DNA from: Candidatus Methylomirabilota bacterium
GTDB lineage: Bacteria; Methylomirabilota; Methylomirabilia; Methylomirabilales; Methylomirabilaceae
Direction of reading: 5' to 3'
NCBI GenBank assembly: GCA_016200385.1
Contig: JACQEV010000042.1
Location: forward strand, 1 to 5,545
DNA: 5,545 bases
This document shows, piece by piece, positions 1 to 5,170 of this stretch. The position numbers were made by a program, and so were the translations under genes. Position 1 is the stretch's first letter. Each line of letters begins with the position of its first letter. Under the pieces are notes generated by a model, which was not told where the DNA came from, made no database searches, and saw nothing but the letters and a program-made list of their open reading frames with translations.

Positions 1-153
1 ACCGTCATGGCCAGGATGTCGCTGCTGATCGGCCGGTTCGATGATCTGATCCTGTTTGCCTCCCGCGACTACGCCTATGCCTCAGTGATCCTGCTTGTGT
101 TGGTGACCCTCGGCCTCATCCTGTGGGAGCGCGGCCGCCGGCCCGGTTCATAG
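1..153 (+). CDS. C-terminal end of an integral membrane protein (partial at window edge)
   Basis: The first reading frame is open from base 1 to a TAG at 151-153, giving 50 residues of a protein that begins outside the window. The piece has a soluble or interfacial stretch (GRFDDLILFASRDYAYA), then one strongly hydrophobic segment at about residues 27-43 (SVILLVLVTLGLILW), and ends in a positively charged tail (ERGRRPGS). This is the pattern of a last transmembrane helix with a cytoplasmic Arg-rich end. Similar tails occur in DedA/VTT-type proteins, but too little is present to name a family. The final codons and the TAG lie inside the first unit of the 7-bp repeat dyad that follows, so the original C-terminus may have been altered by the repeat. 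The partial gene call is fairly sure; its function is unknown. Confidence 0.6.
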   Translation, partial: TVMARMSLLIGRFDDLILFASRDYAYASVILLVLVTLGLILWERGRRPGS

Positions 154-224
154 TTCAGGGTTCATAGTTCAGAGATGCCGAACCCGAACCAAAGGTCTAT
201 GAACTACGAACTGTGAACTCTGAA
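147..224. repeat. Heptad-repeat dyad: four TTCANNG units facing four CTNNGAA units
   Basis: The left arm (147-174) is four back-to-back 7-bp units: TTCATAG at 147 and 161, TTCAGGG at 154, and TTCAGAG at 168. The right arm (197-224) is four units in inverse orientation: CTATGAA at 197, CTACGAA at 204, CTGTGAA at 211 and CTCTGAA at 218. Folded on each other the arms match at 23 of 28 positions around a 22-base loop (175-196). Convergent frames from both sides end in it: the plus-strand membrane protein at TAG 151-153 and the minus-strand EamA remnant at TAG (197-199 on the complement). Its position between two 3' ends suits a bidirectional hairpin terminator, though there is no T-tract. It could equally be a dispersed intergenic repeat. 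Confidence 0.8.
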
Positions 225-412
225 CTTCTGCGCGGCCGGTTTACGATGAAGATCCCAACCGCCACAAGACCCAAGCCCAGCCCGAGGTACGATGTCAGGG
301 GATCTCGGAGGAGCAGGTGTCCGAGGAGGACACGGAAGATCGGCGCAAGGAAGATGAAGGAGGAGATGAGGCTAATAACCGGCGGCGTGTCAGGGCAGGG
401 GAGGAGAGGGAA
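197..412 (-). pseudogene. C-terminal remnant of an EamA/DMT-family transporter
   Basis: The minus-strand frame from 412 down to the TAG at 199-197 encodes 71 residues, preceded directly by an in-frame TGA (415-413) and with no usable start codon. The core reads ISSFIFLAPIFRVLLGHLLL, then RDPLTSYLGLGLGLVAVGIF, then IVNRPRR. This is the typical end of an EamA (drug/metabolite transporter) protein: helix 9 with 'L.P....LLG.LLL.EPLT', helix 10 with 'G..LI..GI...NRP', and a basic tail. EamA proteins are about 280-300 residues with ten helices, so only the last two helices survive. The first 10-12 residues (FPLLPCPDTPP) do not look like the family and mark the breakpoint. The last residues (SSEFTVRSS) are translated heptad repeat. 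It has no likely function as a transporter; assignment to the family rests on motif recognition. Confidence 0.7.
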
Positions 413-445
413 TCAGCTATGATAATGCAGTCAATTATTTCGGGT

Positions 446-610
446 TCAGCTCTTTCGAGACGTTTTGGCGAAGAAGCCCGCCATCAGGGGCTCCAAACGT
501 TTGCTCTTGCGGCCTGGGCATCCGATCGCTTCTGCATCCCGTTCTTTGAAAGAGAAGTTCAGCGAGAACTCTCTCCCACAATCCCGGCATTGAAATTGCA
601 CCACATACAT
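446..610 (-). CDS. Small FmdB-type zinc-ribbon protein with one zinc ligand lost
   Basis: A 54-residue frame starts at ATG (610-608) and stops at TGA (448-446). It begins MYVVQFQCRDCGREFS and ends FFAKTSRKS. FmdB-family putative regulatory proteins have the same build: a short beta strand, a CxxC knuckle, an 'E...' stretch, a second CPxC knuckle, 'S.+LE.L.S.F', and a Lys/Arg/Ser-rich end. The first knuckle is intact (Cys8, Cys11). In the second, Cys31 is present but the expected Cys34 is Arg (codon CGC, one transition from TGC). An in-frame TAA lies 15 bases upstream, so this ATG, or a GTG two codons later, is the only sensible start. No clear Shine-Dalgarno is seen. It is either a functional variant with three ligands or an early pseudogene. 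The cellular role of the family is poorly defined. Confidence 0.72.
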   Translation of the reverse strand: MYVVQFQCRDCGREFSLNFSFKERDAEAIGCPGRKSKRLEPLMAGFFAKTSRKS

Positions 611-811
611 CTGAAGTTGTATTTACTTCGAGATTTGGGTGAGACGTCTGGGCCGACTTAGGTGCCCAAACTTGGTCAGTTAGGAAGGGCTTTTTCGACC
701 GAGTTCAGGACCATTCCGCACCCTTCCTCGCTCCTTTAGACAACTGAGATGAGATCTGGGGACACAGTGGAAGGCCGATCAACGACCACGTCGAGTCGAG
801 TGGGCTGACCT

Positions 812-828
812 CTTGACGTAACGTCAAG
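812..828. promoter_or_regulatory. Perfect 17-bp palindrome upstream of the response regulator, candidate operator
   Basis: CTTGACGT-A-ACGTCAAG is a perfect dyad of two 8-bp arms about one central base, ending 12 bases before the AGGAGG ribosome binding site of the next gene. There is no U-tract and no space for a loop, so it suits a dimeric DNA-binding protein rather than an RNA hairpin. It could serve autoregulation by the adjacent LuxR-type regulator. No convincing -35/-10 pair was found around it, and the regulatory role is inferred from symmetry and position only. Confidence 0.45.
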
Positions 829-851
829 CAGGTTCGAAATAGGAGGTTTCG

Positions 852-1505
852 ATGGACCGGATCGCGGTCCTCATTGTTGATGATCACGCCCTCTTCCGAG
901 AAGGGCTTGTCATGCTCCTGTCGCAGGAGACTGACATCCATGTCGTTGGTGAAGCGGCGGACGGCTTACAGGCTCTGAGTCTGGTGGAGATTCTCCAACC
1001 GGATATCGTGTTACTGGACGTTACGATGCCCGAGGTGGGCGGACTCGAGGTGCTTCACAAGATTCGTGCGAAGTGCCCAAGAACAAAGGTCCTGATCCTC
1101 TCTGGCTTTCCAGAAGGCGAGTTCGCCGCCGAGGCCTTGAAGCGGGGCGCTAATGGATGTTTATCGAAGACGCTCACCCATAAAGATCTCGTCAAGGCCA
1201 TCCGCGTTACTCATGCCGGAGAAATCTGGGCCGAGCGCAGGATATTGACAGAGATCATGGAAAACTTGCGCCAAAAGGTGCATGACCTGCATTTGCCATT
1301 GACAGAGATGCGAGAGAACCTCACCGATCGGGAGCAGGAGGTCGTGGAGTGGGTGATTCAGGGAAGGACCAACAAAGAGATCGCCGCCCAGCTCGGGATC
1401 AGTGATAAAACAGTAAAGACGCATTTGAGCAACGTTTTCAATAAATTAAAGGTTGGTCGTCGCTTAGAGCTGCTCCTCTACCGGGTCACGAATCAGTCGG
1501 ACTAA
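852..1505 (+). CDS. NarL/FixJ-family response regulator (receiver plus LuxR-type HTH)
   Basis: This 217-residue protein has the length and order of NarL/FixJ regulators. The receiver domain (about 4-120) shows the acidic pair Asp10-Asp11, the phospho-acceptor Asp56 in VLLDVTMPEVGG, Ser84 at the switch position and the invariant Lys106 (LSK). A helical linker (about 124-155) leads to a LuxR-type helix-turn-helix (about 157-210) with LTDREQEVVEWVIQGRTNKE and the recognition-helix region ISDKTVKTHLSNVFNKL. The protein should be phosphorylated at Asp56 by a histidine kinase and then bind DNA as a dimer. All key residues are present. The start is well supported: AGGAGG at 841-846 lies 5 bases before the ATG. 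No kinase gene lies in the window, so the input is unknown. A palindrome directly upstream could be its own operator. The family is certain; the regulon is not. Confidence 0.93.
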   Translation: MDRIAVLIVDDHALFREGLVMLLSQETDIHVVGEAADGLQALSLVEILQPDIVLLDVTMPEVGGLEVLHKIRAKCPRTKVLILSGFPEGEFAAEALKRGANGCLSKTLTHKDLVKAIRVTHAGEIWAERRILTEIMENLRQKVHDLHLPLTEMRENLTDREQEVVEWVIQGRTNKEIAAQLGISDKTVKTHLSNVFNKLKVGRRLELLLYRVTNQSD

Positions 1506-1555
1506 CTTCCCACACCCTTCTCCATCTACGCCCTCCCTCCAATTTCTCCATCCCT

Positions 1556-1594
1556 GAGACCGATCATCTTTAGCTAAATCCTAGGTCTCTTTTT
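1556..1594 (+). terminator. Probable rho-independent terminator after the first response regulator
   Basis: GAGACC (1556-1561) pairs with GGTCTC (1584-1589), followed immediately by TTTTT (1590-1594). The 22-base loop contains a perfect 10-bp palindrome, TTTAGCTAAA (1569-1578), which could fold as a second small stem. The stem is only 6 bp and the loop is large, so strength may be modest. It lies about 50 bases past the stop codon of the upstream gene, as expected, and implies that the two regulators are transcribed separately. Confidence 0.5.
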
Positions 1595-1656
1595 CAAGAA
1601 AAATAGGCCGAATGGCCGATTGTCAAGGATAGTGGTGCGGCATATCATGCGAATAC

Positions 1657-1695
1657 CCCTGGAGTTGAAGCCGATGATGCATGGCATCGCCAGGG
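1657..1695 (+). other. Bulged inverted repeat in the leader of the second regulator
   Basis: CCCTGG (1657-1662) and CGATG (1672-1676) pair with the contiguous right arm CATCG-CCAGGG (1685-1695). This gives an 11-bp stem with a 9-base bulge on the left and an 8-base apical loop. It lies about 115 bases ahead of the ATG and has no T-run. It may be a leader RNA structure or a leftover repeat; nothing shows a function. Confidence 0.3.
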
Positions 1696-1810
1696 CTCTC
1701 GCACTCCGAACCGGGCACGCTTCATTTCACAAAGATCTGAGGCACAGACGAGGAGGGGTGTTCCGGACGTCAGGCAAAGCCGGCTGAGTAAGAGGAGAAG
1801 CCATCCCGCG

Positions 1811-2281
1811 ATGCCGCCGATTCAGGTTTTCATCGCCGAGAACAATCCCGAGTTTCGCGAGTTGCTTCGGCAGCAGCTTCGCCTCGCGCCCGACTTGGAA
1901 GTCATTGGGGAAGCGCCGGACGGGCGGCAGACGATCGCCGCCGCTGGGCGGCTGGCTCCAGACGTGATAACCCTCGACCTGGACTTGCCGGGGATGACCG
2001 GCCTGGAGGTCCTTCAGGTCGTCCGGTGGTGCAGCCCGAAAACGAAGATAATTATCCTGTCGAGACACGAACGAGAGGAGACCATCCTGGAGGCGCTCAA
2101 TCAGGGGGCGATGGGATACATCGTGAAGGGCGAGGAAATCAACCTCGCGAAAGCGATCCGGGCCGTACACCAGGGGGAGATGTGGGTCAAGCGACGAGTC
2201 TTGTCGCGAGCGATTGAAGACCTGGTTCGCCTCGCCAACCTGACTTTCCCGGCAACGGGAGGTGAACCCGCTCTCGCCTGA
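1811..2281 (+). CDS. Stand-alone receiver-domain protein lacking an output domain
   Basis: This 156-residue protein is a single receiver domain of the NarL/FixJ type. It aligns without gaps to the preceding regulator from residue 4 to 106: phospho-acceptor Asp56 (VITLDLDLPGMTGLEV), Ser84 and Lys106 (IVK) fall at identical numbers. The usual Asp-Asp acidic pair is Glu10-Asn11 (FIAENNPEF), which should alter Mg2+ binding and could weaken or change phosphorylation. The resemblance continues through the linker start (AIRAVHQGEMWVKRRVLSRAIEDL). The chain then ends in a short tail (TFPATGGEPALA) where a LuxR-type HTH would normally follow, and no HTH could be found in the other frames downstream. 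Without an output domain it may act by protein contact, as a phosphate sink, or be a decayed copy. A GAGGAG (1792-1797) sits 13 bases before the ATG, a long spacing, but residues 4-9 form the expected first beta strand, supporting this start. Confidence 0.85.
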   Translation: MPPIQVFIAENNPEFRELLRQQLRLAPDLEVIGEAPDGRQTIAAAGRLAPDVITLDLDLPGMTGLEVLQVVRWCSPKTKIIILSRHEREETILEALNQGAMGYIVKGEEINLAKAIRAVHQGEMWVKRRVLSRAIEDLVRLANLTFPATGGEPALA

Positions 2282-2450
2282 GCCCAGACACATTTGGCTA
2301 TGTTCCTCTGGGGTGTGACAGGACGGAGGCAATCGAGGATCAGCGGCGCACACGCGTAGTCGATTTCGGGAGAGGGCAGATGGGATGAGGAGAATGCTGG
2401 TCGAGGAGACGTATCAGGGATAACTGTAGGGATAAGAATAAAGCAGATGG

Positions 2451-2942
2451 GTGAAAGTCGAAGGGAAGAAGATGCCTCACGTAAATAGTACTGTTGACTA
2501 CGCCAAACGGATGTCCGGCCTTCAGGAATGGGTTGGTCGGAGGAAGATCGCCAACTTGGGATGGGTATTGGACCCCCGGCGAAAGCTGAAGCGACTGTAT
2601 GATGATGCCCTGGCGGCAGCAGGTCTGCCGATCCTTCGGATACCGGCGTATGCGGACCCGGTCTTGGTTCGCTATCCGATCCGGGTGGCGGGCAAGGGAA
2701 GGGTTCTTGCTGAGGCGCGTCGCCTTTGCATCGAACGTGGAGATTGGTGTAACCATCCATTGCACCCCAAGAGGGCCAACGTTGCGGTCCTCGGATGGCG
2801 CGACGGGATGTGTCCGGAGGGGGAACAGGCGGCGCAGGAGGTGGTAAATTTGCCGATGCACTCCCGAATCGGCGAGCGCGACGTCGAGCGGGCTGTGCGT
2901 TTCCTGGGGCCTTATGTCATCAGCCGCAATGCTGCCTTATAG
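2451..2942 (+). pseudogene. C-terminal fragment of a DegT/DnrJ/EryC1-family aminotransferase
   Basis: The open frame begins at a GTG, with an in-frame TAA at 2439-2441 just upstream, and gives 163 residues. From about residue 20 it reads like the C-terminal half of PLP-dependent sugar aminotransferases: RMSGLQEWVGRRKIANL (the usual 'RMSNLQAA.GL.QL..L' helix), YPIRV (75-79), PLHP (103-106), GMCPEGEQAAQEVVNLPMH (119-137), then RIGERDVERAVRFL (139-152). Full members are about 370-400 residues. The whole N-terminal half, with the Schiff-base lysine and most PLP contacts, is missing, so catalysis is not expected. The first 15 or so residues do not resemble the family and mark the truncation point. 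An alternative start is ATG 2472, preceded by GGGAAG. The frame is clean of stops, so the truncation may be recent or the fragment may be kept. I would call it a gene remnant. Confidence 0.78.
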
Positions 2943-3185
2943 GTTCACGCTGGAGCTCCAGGGAGCCCTGGCGTCTGGCTCGAGACGGACGACACCGGTC
3001 AGGCGCGATGCTTAGCTGCAACACAGCGGGACGCCTCTCCGCCTGTTTGCACAGGGCATAGCAGTCCACAGTGGGGACGTTCCTTCAGCGGCGTATTCGA
3101 ACAGCCTTGTCCCCAGTGCCGACGTCCGGAGATCTTCTGCCAAGCACATCTTACGCCATGCCTCCTCGGACTCGAACGGATCGAA
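2943..3185. other. Region without a recognisable gene between two gene remnants
   Basis: It contains a small dyad, CCAGGG-AG-CCCTGG (2958-2971), 15 bases after the aminotransferase stop, with no T-run. A minus-strand frame, open from 3329 to the stop at 3014-3012, crosses it and gives helical, charged residues such as SFDPFESEEAWRKM, but I do not recognise it. About half of that frame is the exact antisense register of the transposase remnant next door. I therefore do not call a gene here. Confidence 0.4.
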
Positions 3186-3600
3186 ACTACGCAACTCCTG
3201 CGGCAGAATGGTGTGTTTCAGTAGCTCATCGGCCTGCTGAGCTATCCAGTTACCACCCCTATCAAGCGTAAGTTGGCTCACCTGCCGTACGCGAGTCCGC
3301 GCCGGGGAATTGAGGTGAGAGAGTTCCACTATCAGCCATTCTCGTCGCCTACCTCTATCGCTTCGCCGTGGTCCGACGGCCGCAGCTCGCAGAGCTGACC
3401 GACCTGTTGACGCTGATCAGGCACGGCATGTAACACTATCAGGTCCTGGTCACGAATCTCCCATTGAAGCTCCTTAAACTCCGGCGGTTCTATAACGAGC
3501 GGTCAGGGGTCGAACACATTCTCAGGGAACTTAAGGGCAATTGCCCGCTCGGCGAGATTCCCACGTGCCACTTCTTCGCCAATTAGGCACAGTTATCCTG
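3186..3600 (+). pseudogene. Decayed IS1380-type transposase, C-terminal part
   Basis: Conceptual translation gives pieces in the order seen at the end of IS1380-family DDE transposases. Frame one (to about 3345) gives GLLSYPVTTPIKRKLAHLPY, then RRGIEVREFHYQPFSS. A frameshift near 3345-3350 leads to frame two: YLYRFAVVRRPQ, HYQVLVTNLPLKLL, LRRFYNERSGVEHILRELKG, NCPLGEIPTCHFFAN. The 'RFYN.R...E..I.ELK' motif carries the final catalytic Glu of the family, and 'LG.IPT..F.ANEA' is the usual follow-on. Three stops interrupt it: TAG 3222-3224, TAA 3431-3433 (within HGM-stop-HYQ) and TAG 3584-3586, where GAG (Glu) would be expected. Similarity fades past about 3600, and the N-terminal half and element ends are not recognisable. 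This is an old insertion-sequence fossil with no activity. Family assignment is by motif only. Confidence 0.72.
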
Positions 3601-3963
3601 GCTTGTTTCGGCAAGAATACGCCCGAGATCTAGAAAACATGACACACCAGGGCTGCCGCACATCTCGTTACTTCCGATCATTCAAAACTGTCTGACGAAT
3701 CACCAGGGCACCCCTCTCTCGCAAGATCCTCAGCAGGATGGAAGTCTCATCTTATTTGGTGCTTCTTCGCTATCAAGTCAAACAAAGTTGAAAGTTGATG
3801 GAACGGAATGCGAACCGACTTATCTCTGTGCCTTGGACGTATCGTGCCCTAAGACCACGGGTCGATCGCTACGCAGTGCCGGGTTCTATGTGGGCGATCT
3901 GTTCGGATAAGCAGGTGTTTGGGGAAGTCGAGCGGGGAGGAGTGAGGGAATGCAAACGAATAA
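3601..3963. other. About 360 bp with no recognisable gene, next to the 3' end of a tRNA
   Basis: The left part may be fully decayed transposase tail, but no motif survives. A small hairpin, ATCCT-CAGC-AGGAT, lies at 3726-3739. The plus-strand frame at 3795-4001 runs through the tRNA and is an artefact. I saw no direct repeat of the tRNA 3' end in this stretch, and no terminator for the tRNA. Confidence 0.5.
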
Positions 3964-4050
<87 letters not shown>

Positions 4051-4058
4051 CCGCAGGT

Positions 4059-4088
4059 ATGATGACAACTGCCGCCCCCGCCTGTCAA
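4059..4088 (-). promoter_or_regulatory. Sigma-70-type promoter of the tRNA-Leu gene
   Basis: On the minus strand, a perfect -35 hexamer TTGACA (4088-4083) is followed after 18 bases by CATCAT (4064-4059), a 4/6 match to the -10 consensus. The expected transcription start is only a few bases before the mature tRNA 5' end at 4050. The spacer is very G-rich. Confidence 0.65.
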
Positions 4089-4154
4089 CGGAAATCTGGC
4101 CTCGTCGCCTCTTATGATCAGTACACTCTTTCCTTGCAAAAGGGCCGTTTTGTC

Positions 4155-4183
4155 TTGAACCGCTCAGTCCCATTGAGTATAGT
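4155..4183 (+). promoter_or_regulatory. Sigma-70-type promoter of the lipoprotein gene, overlapped by a dyad
   Basis: TTGAAC (4155-4160) and TATAGT (4178-4183) are separated by 17 bases, 5/6 matches to each consensus hexamer's core at ideal spacing. The start of transcription should fall near 4190, about 54 bases before the ATG. An imperfect inverted repeat covers the promoter: GAACC-GCTCA (4157-4166) faces TGAGC-agt-GGTTC (4183-4195), with an inner CTCA/TGAG pair (4163-4166 and 4174-4177). This could be an operator, or a hairpin if transcribed from further upstream. Confidence 0.7.
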
Positions 4184-4230
4184 GAGCAGTGGTTCACCAT
4201 CTTTTAACTCATAAGCTGGCAAGAGCCCTT

Positions 4231-4237
4231 GGAGGAG
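4231..4237 (+). promoter_or_regulatory. Ribosome binding site that fixes the lipoprotein start
   Basis: GGAGGAG lies 6 bases before ATG 4244. The longer frame from TTG 4229 would have this site inside the coding region, and the next ATG (4256) would be 18 bases away. ATG 4244 is therefore the best start. Confidence 0.8.
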
Positions 4238-4243
4238 AATCGC

Positions 4244-4891
4244 ATGGGTCATCACATGAAGCGAATCGGTCTGCTGATCGTGGGAGTGATCTTTGTCGGA
4301 TGCGCAACTGCTCACATTGAAGAGCAGCGGATCATCACCGGACGAATTACCGACCAACAGGGCCGCCCAGTTCCGAAGACCCCCGTGCTGGTGGTGGGAC
4401 GGAAGCTCGACCTAGATATCAAGTTCGAATACAAGCAGCTCGACAGGCGGCAGTTGAAGGTCCTGACCGACCGCGACGGCCAGTACAGAGCTGAATTCAT
4501 CCCGAGCGAACTCGGGAATAACATCTACCTTTTCTTCTATGCCGAAGAGGGGTTCGATGGCGTCCGGTTTCAGAAGACGGATGGGGTCGATATCACGAGC
4601 CAACTGAAGGGGGCAAGCGAGCTTAGGATGGACCAGGTGCTCCTCGACAATCCGAAATGGAAGGAGGTGCAGCAAAAAATCGCGCAGTATGGCGCTGATT
4701 CGATGAGAGGAAAGGTTCTGCGTCAGTTGGGGCTCCCTGAACGGATCGACCGTGGGGTTGGTAACCCGCCGACAGAAACGTGGTGGTACTATACGAAGGG
4801 GATTAGTTATCGTTTTGCCGGGCCTGCGATTGAGGGGTCGTACACGTTCCAGCCGATCCGCGGCGTGCTGCCGCCTCCCGCCATGAAGTAG
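4244..4891 (+). CDS. Putative lipoprotein with transthyretin-like domain and BamE-like tail
   Basis: From ATG 4244 the protein is 215 residues. A short basic N-terminus (MGHHMKR) precedes a hydrophobic core (IGLLIVGVIFVG) and Cys20, an acceptable though not ideal lipobox (FVGC), so export and lipid attachment are likely. Residues about 28-110 look like a carboxypeptidase-regulatory/transthyretin-type beta-sandwich: ITGRITDQQGRPVPKTPVLV, then TDRDGQYRAEF and a strand-rich LYFF-like region. The C-terminal part (about 145-205: GKVLRQLGLPERID, then TETWWYYTKGISYRF) resembles the 'LG.P......W.Y......F' repeat of SmpA/BamE-type lipoproteins. That second resemblance is weak. The binding partner and function are unknown; a cell-envelope role is inferred from anchoring and fold. 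The gene stands alone with its own promoter, is transcribed away from the tRNA gene, and is followed 22 bases downstream by a MITE-like element. Confidence 0.82.
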   Translation: MGHHMKRIGLLIVGVIFVGCATAHIEEQRIITGRITDQQGRPVPKTPVLVVGRKLDLDIKFEYKQLDRRQLKVLTDRDGQYRAEFIPSELGNNIYLFFYAEEGFDGVRFQKTDGVDITSQLKGASELRMDQVLLDNPKWKEVQQKIAQYGADSMRGKVLRQLGLPERIDRGVGNPPTETWWYYTKGISYRFAGPAIEGSYTFQPIRGVLPPPAMK

Positions 4892-4968
4892 CGGCACGCC
4901 CCTTCCGTTCCTTCCATTTCCGGTAGTGGGTCAGTTTGAGACTTGCGAGCCAATGCGCGACAGGAGTT

Positions 4969-5115
4969 GAGATTCTTCCCCTTCGTGGAGCCAGCCCTTG
5001 AGGCCCGCTCAGGGCCGAAGGGCTCAGAATGACACTGGCGACACTTGTCATCCTGAATCCTTCGACTGTCACTCTGAGCCCTTCGTATGTCATTCTGAAC
5101 GAAGTGAAGAATCTC
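4969..5115. repeat. Inverted repeat GAGATTCTTC / GAAGAATCTC with nested stem
   Basis: Inside the element, GAGATTCTTC (4969-4978) and GAAGAATCTC (5106-5115) are perfect 10-bp inverted copies. Nested between them is a strong hairpin: CCCTT (4995-4999) with AAGGG (5018-5022), and GGCCC (5002-5006) with GGGCC (5012-5016). Three TGTCA-led units start at 5046, 5067 and 5088, an exact 21-bp period. The 'TGTCATTCTGA...GAAG.GAAGAATCTC' wording belongs to a type of intergenic repeat I have seen in many bacterial genomes. Confidence 0.7.
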
Positions 5116-5170
5116 AGGGCAGGCTCCGCGAAGAGTCTCAGGACAAGCTCCGTGAAGGATCTCTGGCAAA
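5106..5170 (+). repeat. 24-bp tandem repeat, two full copies and a partial third
   Basis: Units begin GAAG at 5106, 5130 and 5154. The first two are full 24-bp copies differing at 4 positions, all transitions. The third keeps about 10 bases (GAAGGATCTC) before running into the right terminal repeat. The first copy overlaps the right arm of the GAGATTCTTC/GAAGAATCTC dyad. Confidence 0.65.

Larger units (their letters stand above)
1506..1810. other. 305-bp intergenic stretch between the two response regulators
   Basis: No coding frame is convincing on either strand here. It holds a terminator-like hairpin near its left end, then a short T5C-AA-GA5 inverted repeat (1590-1603) overlapping the T-run. 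A GGCC-GAAT-GGCC hairpin follows (1606-1617), and a longer bulged hairpin lies at 1657-1695. A purine-rich ribosome binding region (1791-1800) lies just ahead of the second regulator. I see no clear sigma-70 promoter. Confidence 0.6.

Noticed and set aside
317..661. Plus-strand frame of 114 residues, rich in Glu and Arg
   Set aside because: It is antisense to both the EamA remnant and the zinc-ribbon gene, which have clear family motifs on the minus strand.
661..695. GCCC...GGGC followed by TTTTT as a terminator
   Set aside because: The stem is only 4 bp with a 19-base loop, and no gene ends nearby in the right direction.
1727..2353. Minus-strand frame of 208 residues
   Set aside because: It lies opposite the receiver-domain gene, whose plus-strand product is unmistakable; the minus product is low-complexity with no motif.
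2101..2861. Long minus-strand frames opposite the aminotransferase fragment
   Set aside because: They are shadows of the DegT-family frame, which has recognisable motifs on the plus strand.
3166..3178. GGACTCGAAC, identical to 10 bases of the tRNA T-arm, as a tRNA remnant or attachment repeat
   Set aside because: The flanks cannot form a 5-bp T-stem and the match does not extend in either direction; short matches to the T-loop are common.
3012..3329. Minus-strand frame of 105 codons (GTG start) as a protein gene
   Set aside because: Nearly half is the exact antisense register of the transposase remnant, the start lacks a ribosome binding site, and I recognise no family. Kept only as a finding.
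4229..4243. TTG at 4229 as the lipoprotein start
   Set aside because: It would put the GGAGGAG ribosome binding site inside the coding region and add residues ahead of the signal peptide; ATG 4244 has ideal spacing.
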